This document shows, one piece after another, positions 1 to 6,928 of a DNA stretch of 13,070 nucleotides. The stretch comes from Methylococcaceae bacterium UBA6146 (GTDB lineage Bacteria; Pseudomonadota; Gammaproteobacteria; Methylococcales; Methylomonadaceae): positions 1-13,070 of the forward strand of contig DIUY01000014.1 in NCBI GenBank assembly GCA_002422395.1, written 5' to 3'. Numbering within the stretch: position 1 is the first letter of the stretch; the number at the start of each line of letters is the position of its first letter. Below the pieces are notes generated by a model. It saw nothing but the letters and a program-made list of their open reading frames with translations, did no database searches and was not told the DNA's origin. The translations under genes and the position numbers were made by a program.

Positions 1-316
1 TCTTAAAGATGACTTCATCGTATTCATGCCACGCCAATCCGTCAATTAGCCAAACGATCACATCGACACCCAACAAAGTGGCCTCTGCCGTACGGTTTAA
101 ATGCCGGTTTAAGGCGCGGTTTTCATTGTCGTGCATACCTGGCGTGTCCATATAGATGGCCTGGCCTGCGGCGGTGGTGTTAATCCCCAGGATACGATGC
201 CGGGTCGTCTGTGGCTTGCGCGAGGTGATGCTGATTTTTTGTTTCAGCAAATGGTTCATCAGTGTTGATTTGCCCACGTTGGGGCGCCCTATCAGGGCTA
301 CGAAACCACAATTCAT
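1..316 (-). CDS. era: GTPase Era, N-terminal part (cut by window edge)
   Basis: Era is an essential Ras-like GTPase with a KH domain that binds 16S rRNA and helps assemble the 30S subunit. Only about 105 N-terminal residues are present; the remaining GTPase motifs and KH domain lie outside. Visible are the Walker A/G1 motif GRPNVGKST near residues 10-18, the G2 region ending in KPQTTRHRI, and the G3 motif DTPG in 'YMDTPGMH'. The ATG overlaps the stop of rnc by one base (TAATG read on the minus strand), so translation is probably coupled. The rnc-era order is the standard bacterial arrangement. Nothing in the visible part is unusual. The identification is certain; only completeness is unknown. 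Confidence 0.97.
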   Translation of the reverse strand, partial: MNCGFVALIGRPNVGKSTLMNHLLKQKISITSRKPQTTRHRILGINTTAAGQAIYMDTPGMHDNENRALNRHLNRTAEATLLGVDVIVWLIDGLAWHEYDEVIFK

Positions 317-996
317 TAATCAGCCTTATTTAATAATTCAAGCATTTTTTCTGCCGCCGCCTGTTCGGCTTTTCTTCTGGATATGCCGGTGCCAATAGAG
401 GCGTCGGTTATTAAAGCGATGGTACACTGCACTTTAAAGGTCTGTTCGTGCGATGGGCCGGTCATGGTCAATAACGTATATTCGGGCAAATCCAGTTTTT
501 TTGCCTGCATCAATTCTTGCAATTGTGTTTTAGAGTCTTTTTGGCCATGGGTTAATGACAATCCCTGTAACTTATCCTCAAACAACATCTCTATCCACTG
601 CTGGCAAGCCACAATACCTTGGTCTTTAAACAACGCGCCCATAATCGCTTCCAGCGCATCGGACAGGATGGAGTCACGGCGAAACCCACCGCTCTTCAGC
701 TCCCCCTGCCCTAACAGCAAATAATCCCCTAGCTGGTGTTTTCTGGCCAACTCAGCCAATGACGTTTCATTGACCAAACTGGCCCTTATCCGGCTTAAAG
801 CGCCTTCGCTAGCCCCCGGAAGCTGGTCATACAGTTTTTGGGCAATCACAAAGCCCAAAATTGAATCGCCTAAAAACTCCAAACGCTCATTATTATTGGC
901 ACCAAAACTACGGTGTGTTAACGCCGTCGTAAAAATCGTGGGGTCATTAAATGCCAAGCCAAGTTTTTTGGCTAAGGTTTCCGGCTTTTTTATCAC
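316..996 (-). CDS. rnc: Ribonuclease III
   Basis: RNase III cleaves double-stranded RNA and processes the rRNA precursor and some mRNAs in the cytoplasm. The 226 residues match the usual bacterial length. The signature NERLEFLGDSI (residues 36-46) holds the catalytic acidic residues E40 and D44, and D113 and E116 lie in the conserved segment after GELKSGGFRR. A double-stranded RNA binding domain fills roughly residues 155-224, beginning DSKTQLQELMQ. The start is GTG; it overlaps the end of the DUF4845 gene by four bases (GTGA), which supports this start and suggests translational coupling. All expected active-site residues are present. Confidence 0.98.
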   Translation of the reverse strand: MIKKPETLAKKLGLAFNDPTIFTTALTHRSFGANNNERLEFLGDSILGFVIAQKLYDQLPGASEGALSRIRASLVNETSLAELARKHQLGDYLLLGQGELKSGGFRRDSILSDALEAIMGALFKDQGIVACQQWIEMLFEDKLQGLSLTHGQKDSKTQLQELMQAKKLDLPEYTLLTMTGPSHEQTFKVQCTIALITDASIGTGISRRKAEQAAAEKMLELLNKAD

Positions 997-1370
997 TCGC
1001 TCCCCACCTCGATAACGTCATCAAACTCCACTAACACACTCAAATTGCCCATAATTTTCTTAACCACTTCATATTCGATTTCAACTTTCAGATAATAACC
1101 ACTTTTATAAATTTTGATGTCGCTAGCCTCAACATCAGACACATAATTAAGATCAAAGCGTTTGCGCAACATTTCCCTAATGTCGTGTTCGCTTAACATC
1201 GCGGCATCAGGGGCTTCTTCGACCGCCGCCAATGCACTAAGGACTTTGCTGTGGTCCAAATAAATAGGGCCTACTTTAAGGATCAGCAAGACAAAAAAGC
1301 CGACTATCCCTAATACAAAAATCAGCGAAATAAAAGTTAAACCACGTTGACGTTTAAATGATGTTTTCAT
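993..1370 (-). CDS. DUF4845 family membrane-anchored protein
   Basis: A 125-residue protein of unknown function in the DUF4845 family, which is commonly found between lepB and rnc in Gamma- and Betaproteobacteria. The N-terminus is a short basic stretch (KRQRGLTFISL) followed by one hydrophobic helix at about residues 11-31, resembling the first helix of a type IV pilin. The remaining ~95 residues are probably periplasmic, with mixed helix and strand. A purine-rich GGGGCAGGC precedes the ATG. The gene lies 23 bases after lepB and overlaps rnc by four bases, so it is inside the operon. Its role is not known; a pilin-like or assembly function would be speculation. Confidence 0.9.
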   Translation of the reverse strand: MKTSFKRQRGLTFISLIFVLGIVGFFVLLILKVGPIYLDHSKVLSALAAVEEAPDAAMLSEHDIREMLRKRFDLNYVSDVEASDIKIYKSGYYLKVEIEYEVVKKIMGNLSVLVEFDDVIEVGSE

Positions 1371-1393
1371 GCCTGCCCCGTTTTTTTAGGTAA

Positions 1394-2170
1394 TTATTTG
1401 AGTACCGTGCCAATACGTTCAAAACTGACGCCTTTATATTGCCAATCCCAACTCATCCAGATAAAAAAGGCTTTGCCCACCAAGTTTTCTTCCGGCACCA
1501 TCCCCCAGTAGCGGCCATCATTGCTGTTGTCACGGTTATCACCCATGACAAAATAACTGCCTTCCGGCACGACATAAACGCCTTCGGCTGAAAACGCATC
1601 ATGCCTGACCAAAATACTGTGTTCAACGCTGCTTAAGTCTTCCAGCAAATGCTCGGCGCCGGTCATATCGCGACCCTGGCCGACCCCTTCATAACGCCCT
1701 AATGAAACTTGCTTGGCCGGTACGCCATTGACAGTCAGTTTTTTGTTTTCATAAACAATTTTATCACCCGGAACGCCAATGACCCGTTTAATATAGTCAA
1801 CCGTCGGATCTTTCGGGAAGCGGAACACAACAATGTCACCGCGTTGTGGCTTGTTCATTTCCACCACTTTAGTGTTGATAACCGGCAGGCGTATGCCGTA
1901 AGTGAATTTATTCACCAGAATAAAATCCCCCACCAACAAGGTTGGCATCATAGAACCCGAAGGGATGCGGAAAGGCTCTGCCAAAAAAGAGCGCAACAAG
2001 AGCACTATCAGCACTATCGGAAAAAATGACCGCGCATACTCAACAAGTATCGGTTCATTTTTTTCATCAAACGTGGCGCCTTGAGTTTTCAGGTACAGCA
2101 AATAGCCGCCCCAGAGTGTGCCCGTAACCACCGTTGCAAGCAGCAGAAAAAAAGAAAAATCAAAATCCAT
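1394..2170 (-). CDS. lepB: Signal peptidase I
   Basis: Inner-membrane serine protease that removes signal peptides from Sec and Tat exported preproteins on the periplasmic face. There are two N-terminal hydrophobic segments, about residues 5-27 and 49-63. The nucleophile S73 is in PSGSMMPTLL and the general-base lysine K128 is in DYIKRVIGVPGD. The conserved box GDNRDNSNDGRYWG follows near the C-terminus. The length of 258 residues is close to related gammaproteobacterial enzymes and shorter than the 324 of E. coli, which has a longer catalytic insertion. It follows lepA by 54 bases on the same strand, the usual arrangement. All catalytic residues are present. Confidence 0.98.
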   Translation of the reverse strand: MDFDFSFFLLLATVVTGTLWGGYLLYLKTQGATFDEKNEPILVEYARSFFPIVLIVLLLRSFLAEPFRIPSGSMMPTLLVGDFILVNKFTYGIRLPVINTKVVEMNKPQRGDIVVFRFPKDPTVDYIKRVIGVPGDKIVYENKKLTVNGVPAKQVSLGRYEGVGQGRDMTGAEHLLEDLSSVEHSILVRHDAFSAEGVYVVPEGSYFVMGDNRDNSNDGRYWGMVPEENLVGKAFFIWMSWDWQYKGVSFERIGTVLK

Positions 2171-2224
2171 AATAGTTAAGTCTGTAGGTTGTAAGTAATC
2201 TGTGAATAAAGGGGAAATGCCAAA

Positions 2225-4024
2225 TTATTCTTTGTTAAGCTGCAAAACTGCCAAAAATGCCTCTTGAGGGATTTCGATATTACCGACTTGTTTCATCCGC
2301 TTCTTCCCTGCCTTTTGCTTTTCCAACAATTTTTTCTTACGGCTGATGTCGCCGCCATAACATTTGGCCGTCACGTTTTTGCGCATTGCCTTAACCGTAG
2401 AGCGGGCGATAACCTTAGAGCCTATCGCCGCTTGTATCGCGACCTCATACATTTGCCTTGGAATCAGGTCTTTCATTTTTTCCACCAGATCGCGGCCACG
2501 GTTCTGGCTCATATCTTTATGCACGATAGTCGACAACGCATCGACTTTATCATTGTTGATCAACACATCCAATTTGACCAAATCGGCCTCCTGAAAACGC
2601 AGGAATTCATAATCAAAAGAAGCAAACCCACGGCTGACCGATTTCAAGCGGTCAAAAAAATCCAGCACAACCTCGCTCAGCGGCATTTCGTAATGCAAGG
2701 ACACTTGGCGCCCGGCAAACTGCATATCTTTCTGTACGCCACGTTTTTCTATACACAGCGTAATCACCCCGCCGAGATAATTTTCAGGGACAAGAATATT
2801 GGCGCGGATAATGGGTTCGCGGATTTCCTTTATGGTGCCAATATCGGGTAATTTTGCGGGGTTGTCGACCATTAATACTTCACCGTTATGGGTGATGACT
2901 TCATAGATCACCGTTGGTGCGGTGGTGATGAGGTCAACATCATATTCCCGCTCCAGCCGCTCCTGCACAATCTCCATATGCAACATGCCTAAGAATCCGC
3001 AGCGAAAACCAAAGCCCAAGGCTTGGGATGACTCAGGTTCAAACTGCAAGGCGGCGTCATTGAGGTTTAATTTGTTTAGGGCCTCGCGCAAATCCTCATA
3101 ATCATCGGAACTGACCGGATACAGACCGGCAAAAACCCGTGGCTGCACACGTTGGAATCCGGTAAGCTGCTCTTTAGCCGGATTATCAGTCCAAGTAATC
3201 GTATCGCCGACCGGTGCGCCAAAAATGTCTTTGATTCCGGCGACCAAAAACCCCACTTCGCCGGTATTTAGCACATCCCTTTCAAGACGTTTAGGCGTAA
3301 AAACCCCGACTTTTTCAGCAAGAAACGACTTGCCCGTCGACATGATGGTGATCTTTTGCTTCTTACGGATACTGCCGTGCATAATCCTGATCAGCGACAC
3401 CACGCCCAAGTAGCTGTCAAACCAAGAATCAATGATCAACGCCTGTAGCGGCCCGTCAATATCGCCTTGCGGCGGCGGCACCTTAATAACCAGCTGCTCC
3501 AGCACATCTTTAACACCCAATCCGGTTTTTGCGCTAATCATCAACGCCTCATCAGCCGGGATACCGATAACCTCTTCTATTTCAGACTGTACCCGCTCCG
3601 GTTCGGCTGACGGCAAATCTATCTTATTCAGCACCGGCACAACTTCCAGCCCCTGCTCCATCGCAGTGTAACAATTGGCGACACTTTGTGCTTCCACGCC
3701 TTGCGCGGCATCGACCACCAGCAACGCGCCTTCACAAGCAGCCAGCGACCTAGAAACTTCGTAGGAAAAGTCTACATGCCCGGGTGTGTCGATAAAATTG
3801 AGCTGGTAAGTTTGCCCATCTTTGGCCTTGAAATCCAAGGTGACACTTTGCGCTTTAATGGTGATGCCCCGCTCCCTCTCGATATCCATCGAATCAAGCA
3901 CCTGTGCCGACATTTCGCGCTCAGTCAAGCCGCCGCAAATCTGGATAAAACGGTCTGCCAAAGTTGATTTGCCATGGTCGATATGCGCGATGATGGAGAA
4001 GTTTCTAATATGTTTTAAATCCAC
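2225..4024 (-). CDS. lepA: Elongation factor 4 (LepA)
   Basis: LepA/EF4 is a ribosome-associated translational GTPase linked to back-translocation and to initiation or assembly quality control. The 599 residues are full length. The GTPase motifs are intact: G1 AHIDHGKS (13-20), the switch I segment ERERGITIKAQ (49-59), G3 DTPGHVDF (79-86) and G4 NKID (133-136). The LepA-specific C-terminal domain ends with the basic segment KKLLEKQKAGKKRMKQ. The start is a GTG directly before DLKHIRNFSIIAH, which fits the family N-terminus; a weak purine-rich AGAAGAA lies upstream. It is the first gene of the operon with lepB, DUF4845, rnc and era. Confidence 0.98.
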   Translation of the reverse strand: MDLKHIRNFSIIAHIDHGKSTLADRFIQICGGLTEREMSAQVLDSMDIERERGITIKAQSVTLDFKAKDGQTYQLNFIDTPGHVDFSYEVSRSLAACEGALLVVDAAQGVEAQSVANCYTAMEQGLEVVPVLNKIDLPSAEPERVQSEIEEVIGIPADEALMISAKTGLGVKDVLEQLVIKVPPPQGDIDGPLQALIIDSWFDSYLGVVSLIRIMHGSIRKKQKITIMSTGKSFLAEKVGVFTPKRLERDVLNTGEVGFLVAGIKDIFGAPVGDTITWTDNPAKEQLTGFQRVQPRVFAGLYPVSSDDYEDLREALNKLNLNDAALQFEPESSQALGFGFRCGFLGMLHMEIVQERLEREYDVDLITTAPTVIYEVITHNGEVLMVDNPAKLPDIGTIKEIREPIIRANILVPENYLGGVITLCIEKRGVQKDMQFAGRQVSLHYEMPLSEVVLDFFDRLKSVSRGFASFDYEFLRFQEADLVKLDVLINNDKVDALSTIVHKDMSQNRGRDLVEKMKDLIPRQMYEVAIQAAIGSKVIARSTVKAMRKNVTAKCYGGDISRKKKLLEKQKAGKKRMKQVGNIEIPQEAFLAVLQLNKE

Positions 4025-4073
4025 GGATGTTTCTTCTGATGATAAAGTTGAAGGCCTTTGATATGCGTGACGG

Positions 4074-4118
4074 CTGTTACACTATCCGCACTGCTTGATA
4101 TTGCCCACATTGTAACAG
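4074..4118. repeat. Interrupted inverted repeat upstream of lepA
   Basis: CTGTTACA at 4074-4081 is repeated in inverse orientation as TGTAACAG at 4111-4118, with 29 bases between. The outer arm overlaps the candidate -10 element of the lepA promoter. The arms are perfect over 8 bases. It could be a pair of operator half-sites or chance. Confidence 0.4.
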
Positions 4119-4134
4119 ATTTACCAAATGTCAA
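4109..4134 (-). promoter_or_regulatory. Possible sigma-70 promoter of the lepA operon
   Basis: On the minus strand a consensus -35 word TTGACA (4134-4129) is followed after 14 bases by TACAAT (4114-4109), about 85 bases before the lepA start. The words are good, but the spacing is shorter than the usual 16-18, so the exact promoter is uncertain. Confidence 0.3.
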
Positions 4135-4505
4135 ACTTCACTTTAAACAACCAACCGGCTTGAAAAACTTAAGCAACCGGCCAACGGAAGACGGCCACCC
4201 ATGGACACTTCACTAAAAAAACAAGTTGTCGGGCGGAATACCATCAGCATACACTTAAAAATAAATGGCTGCCGCATGCTCATTTAGGCGATAAATTATG
4301 TTAATTCACCCTTTTGAATGTCACCGTCTATGGCCGGGATATTTAAAAGCGTAGGGGTGTGGCGGATGTGATTGGTCAACATGGTGGCTGTAAATCTGAC
4401 TGTTAATGTAAAGCCTGTTTAAATCAGTCCGACCTGACCACTCCTGCATTCACGTCATTCTAAAAATCATGGTGGTGGTAAAAATGGTAATGCTATTTTG
4501 GAAGC

Positions 4506-4521
4506 AAAAAACATGTTTTTT
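4506..4521. repeat. Perfect 16-base AT-rich palindrome
   Basis: AAAAAACATGTTTTTT is a perfect palindrome about 70 bases before the start of the propeller gene. It is directly followed by a -35-like TTGACT (4520-4525), but no good -10 lies at the right distance. It could bind a dimeric regulator or simply be an AT-rich bend. Confidence 0.45.
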
Positions 4522-4588
4522 GACTCCGCTGTCACTTAAGCATTTGAATTTTTACCACTCGCAAAAACATAAACCAATAGGTTACGAA

Positions 4589-6703
4589 ATGAGCGCCAAA
4601 AAATTTAGCATCAAAACGGTCTGCCCCAACCCCCTCACCGCCGTTGTTCCAATACTTGTTGTGGTGTTCCAAATTTCCTCACCGGTATTCGCTCATGCAC
4701 CACATGACGTAGTTCAGGGCGTGGCAATCTCCCCCACCTTTTCTACCGACAACACCATTTATGGTGTAGTCCGGAACAACTTACTAAAGTCCATTAACCG
4801 GGGCGTCAAATGGAAACGTCTTGTATATGGGATTGACAATAATGAGTCGCCGATAAGGGCTGTTGCAATCGATCCGATGTCACCGAATTTCTTGTATTTA
4901 TCCACGGCATCCGAGGGAGTTTACAAATCTGAGGATGCGGGAAGATCCTGGCATAAAATCAACCAAGGCTTGGATAAGCTAACTATCGGTAAACTATATG
5001 TGCCGGCCGCCCAAAACCACGCGGTCTTATTTGCGGTCAGCGGCAACCGGTCACTTTATAGAACGCTAAACAGTGGGGCAAATTGGACTAAAGTCTACGA
5101 TAATCCAGAGGCCATTACTGCGATTAACGGGTTTGGCTGGGTCTTCCCGAACAACCGCCATGTGCTGGTAGGTGATGATAACGGCACACTGTCCCAGTCT
5201 ACAGATGGCGGCCTTATTTGGCATAAAATTCTCGAACTTCCTAACTGCGGCGCAATTAACAGCATAGAGTCATCACGGAACCCGCTGTTACGGAACACGT
5301 TTTTTATCGGGACCGGCAAGTGCGGTATTTTTCGTACAGCCGATGGCGGCAAGTCCTTCCAAGCAGCTAACATCGGTATCAAAGACTTAAACATCCAAGC
5401 CATTGCCATATCCCCTACTTTTAAGGTTGATGCCACCGTATTTGCATCAACATGGTCCCAAGCCATTTTTGTTTCCACCAATGGGGGATTGGCTTGGTCA
5501 AAATTTGACAACGGCTTAACAATAGACAACCAAGGCGGAGAATCAAGCCCACATTTTAGTGGCATAGCCGTTTCGGCCGATTTTAAAACAGACAAGACAA
5601 TTTTTCTCGCCGGATTTGACGGGCTATTCAGATCGGTTAATGGGGGGATGCAGTGGCATGAGATGGATACCCTGCCCACCACACTCATACAGAGCATCGC
5701 AATATCGCCCGATTATGGTCAAGACGCCACAATTGCCCTTACAACCTATCGGAATGGCATTTATATGTCAGCCGATGATGGCGGTGCCTGGAACGGCATC
5801 GCAGATAATATAACTGACCGGAACAATGACATTGCTTTCTCGCCGTCGTATTATTTGGATGGGACTATATTCGCCACTATGGGTGGCTCGCAGCACACTC
5901 AAATTGGCAAGTCCGCAGATCGGGGTAAAACTTGGACAGGCCAACCGATTAATAACGGCTGGCCTACAATCATTGCGGTATCCCCTGCCTTTATCCACGA
6001 CCAAACCCTTTTTGTTGTCACCAGAAGCGCACACCTAAACCGCTCCACTGATGGCGGGCGATCTTTTACCTCGATTTACGATGAAGGCATCAATCCCGAC
6101 TGCGCCTATTGTGTTTCCTCCCTCGCCATCTCACCCAATTTTTCTGATGACCGAACCTTGTTATTAGCCACCAAACGCGGCGTTTTTATGAGTAATGATA
6201 GTGGTGGCACATGGTCGATTAAAGGCCGGAAAACAACCTTCGGCCAGCAAGTCAAATTGGCGTTCTCTCCCAATTATGCAGCGGACCATACCCTTTTTAT
6301 AGGCGGGACTGCAGGTCTGTTCCGTACCGTTGATAACTTTAAAACTTGGCACAAAATTTCCGGCTACGCCAAAGGCGTCGATGGCTACATTGAAGAATTG
6401 GCAATTTCGCCTAACTTTAAAAATGACAAAACCTTTCTGATGACTGTTAGGGGAAAAGGGTTATTTAAATCCCAAGACAACGGTTTGACATTTAAGGCAG
6501 TTGCTAAGGTATGGTTCAAGAACAATTTTTCATTTGCACTTTGGGCCGGATTTCCAGTGGCATCGTCATCATCGATCAGATTTTCCCCAGCCTATGCAAC
6601 TGACAAAACAGTTTTCGCCACTTCTTCAGACCGGCTATTTCGCTCCCATGATGGAGGAGATACTTGGGCGCCTGTAGTCATCCACTCAAAATTTGGCAAG
6701 TAA
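4589..6703 (+). CDS. Exported 14-repeat Asp-box beta-propeller protein
   Basis: A 704-residue protein of the BNR/Asp-box (sialidase-repeat, VPS10/YCF48-like) type. The chosen ATG gives a signal peptide (basic MSAKKFSIK, hydrophobic core to about residue 33, cleavage near PVFA-HA) and has AGG nine bases upstream; a 40-codon longer frame from 4469 has no such signal. The mature part is built of 14 repeats of 38-60 residues. Each begins with a strand like AISPxF..DxTIF and ends with an Asp-box such as STDGGLIW, SADRGKTW or SHDGGDTW. Fourteen blades suggest two tandem seven-bladed propellers, the plan of GH74 glucanases, but the first-blade catalytic Asp region of GH74 is not evident. No C-terminal anchor is seen. 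Substrate and function are unknown; extracellular or periplasmic binding is an inference. It precedes the beta-helix gene by 225 bases. Confidence 0.85.
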   Translation: MSAKKFSIKTVCPNPLTAVVPILVVVFQISSPVFAHAPHDVVQGVAISPTFSTDNTIYGVVRNNLLKSINRGVKWKRLVYGIDNNESPIRAVAIDPMSPNFLYLSTASEGVYKSEDAGRSWHKINQGLDKLTIGKLYVPAAQNHAVLFAVSGNRSLYRTLNSGANWTKVYDNPEAITAINGFGWVFPNNRHVLVGDDNGTLSQSTDGGLIWHKILELPNCGAINSIESSRNPLLRNTFFIGTGKCGIFRTADGGKSFQAANIGIKDLNIQAIAISPTFKVDATVFASTWSQAIFVSTNGGLAWSKFDNGLTIDNQGGESSPHFSGIAVSADFKTDKTIFLAGFDGLFRSVNGGMQWHEMDTLPTTLIQSIAISPDYGQDATIALTTYRNGIYMSADDGGAWNGIADNITDRNNDIAFSPSYYLDGTIFATMGGSQHTQIGKSADRGKTWTGQPINNGWPTIIAVSPAFIHDQTLFVVTRSAHLNRSTDGGRSFTSIYDEGINPDCAYCVSSLAISPNFSDDRTLLLATKRGVFMSNDSGGTWSIKGRKTTFGQQVKLAFSPNYAADHTLFIGGTAGLFRTVDNFKTWHKISGYAKGVDGYIEELAISPNFKNDKTFLMTVRGKGLFKSQDNGLTFKAVAKVWFKNNFSFALWAGFPVASSSSIRFSPAYATDKTVFATSSDRLFRSHDGGDTWAPVVIHSKFGK

Positions 6704-6769
6704 CTTAATTATGCGATGTTAACCCCATACCCCAACACCCTCTGCTTAGGGCGCATTAAATGGCGTCGC

Positions 6770-6784
6770 TGACAAAATATGTCA
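6770..6784. repeat. Short inverted repeat TGACA-N5-TGTCA
   Basis: Five-base perfect arms separated by AAATA, in the gap between the two exported-protein genes. The form fits a small operator, but arms this short also occur by chance. Confidence 0.3.
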
Positions 6785-6812
6785 TTTTACAATTTATAAA
6801 AAATATGATGAT

Positions 6813-6838
6813 GCGTCGAAGCATTGATGCTTTGACGC
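6813..6838. repeat. Strong hairpin before the beta-helix gene
   Basis: Arms of 12 bases (6813-6824 and 6827-6838) pair with a single G-T mismatch, which in RNA would be a G-U pair. The sequence reads GCGTCGAAGCAT then its near complement. No T tract follows on the plus strand, so it is not a classic terminator of the propeller gene. On the minus strand a T-rich stretch begins about 10 bases beyond. It overlaps the candidate -35 element of the next gene and may be an operator or a leader-RNA hairpin. Confidence 0.6.
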
Positions 6839-6853
6839 CTAACAAGTTATTAT
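6824..6853 (+). promoter_or_regulatory. Possible sigma-70 promoter of the beta-helix gene
   Basis: TTGATG (6824-6829) and TATTAT (6848-6853) are separated by 18 bases and lie 75 bases before the start codon. Matches are 4/6 and 5/6. If real, the beta-helix gene can be expressed independently of the propeller gene. Confidence 0.35.
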
Positions 6854-6915
6854 GCTGTCAATGCTCAAATGAAATCGGTATCCGAGCGCTACTTAATTGA
6901 CAACACCATCAAAAA

Positions 6916-6923
6916 GGGGGGGG
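6916..6923 (+). promoter_or_regulatory. G8 tract acting as ribosome binding site
   Basis: Eight consecutive G residues follow AAAAA and end five bases before ATG at 6929. This is the only Shine-Dalgarno-like sequence near that start and is the main reason for choosing it over the in-frame ATG at 6869. A homopolymer here could change length by slippage and alter ribosome binding. Confidence 0.55.
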
Positions 6924-6928
6924 ACACC

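Larger units (their letters stand above)
4025..4588. other. Long gene-free region between lepA and the propeller gene
   Basis: About 560 bases separate two divergent genes. I find no convincing protein or RNA gene here. An open frame extends the propeller gene upstream to 4469, but its first 40 codons do not look like a signal peptide and the better start is at 4589. The region contains a candidate lepA promoter, an interrupted inverted repeat at 4074-4118, repeated AACCGGC words near 4150-4185, a weak hairpin (GACTG/CAGTC) at 4398-4429 and a perfect AT-rich palindrome at 4506-4521. This is long for a simple divergent promoter region, and it may hold degraded sequence or regulatory sites. Confidence 0.6.

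Noticed and set aside
2264..2851. 195-residue plus-strand frame
   Set aside because: It is antisense to the well-supported lepA gene and has no recognisable features.
4469..4588. Upstream extension of the propeller gene
   Set aside because: The first 40 codons lack a signal-peptide pattern, whereas the internal ATG at 4589 has a ribosome binding site and a clear signal peptide.
5095..5697. 200-residue minus-strand frame
   Set aside because: It is antisense to the repeat region of the propeller gene and is explained by the codon pattern of the repeats.
4589..6703. GH74 xyloglucanase or sialidase
   Set aside because: Asp-boxes are structural and not catalytic. I could not place the catalytic Asp pair of GH74 or the Arg triad of sialidases.
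4589..6703. CRISPR or tandem DNA repeats
   Set aside because: The repetition is at protein level with diverged DNA; no identical direct repeats with uniform spacers were seen.
6836..6850. Integron attC-like site (GCCTAAC after a hairpin)
   Set aside because: No GTTRRRY partner at a suitable distance and no integrase or cassette structure.
6869..6928. Upstream extension of the beta-helix gene
   Set aside because: It would place a charged segment before the signal peptide and would translate through the G8 ribosome binding site.
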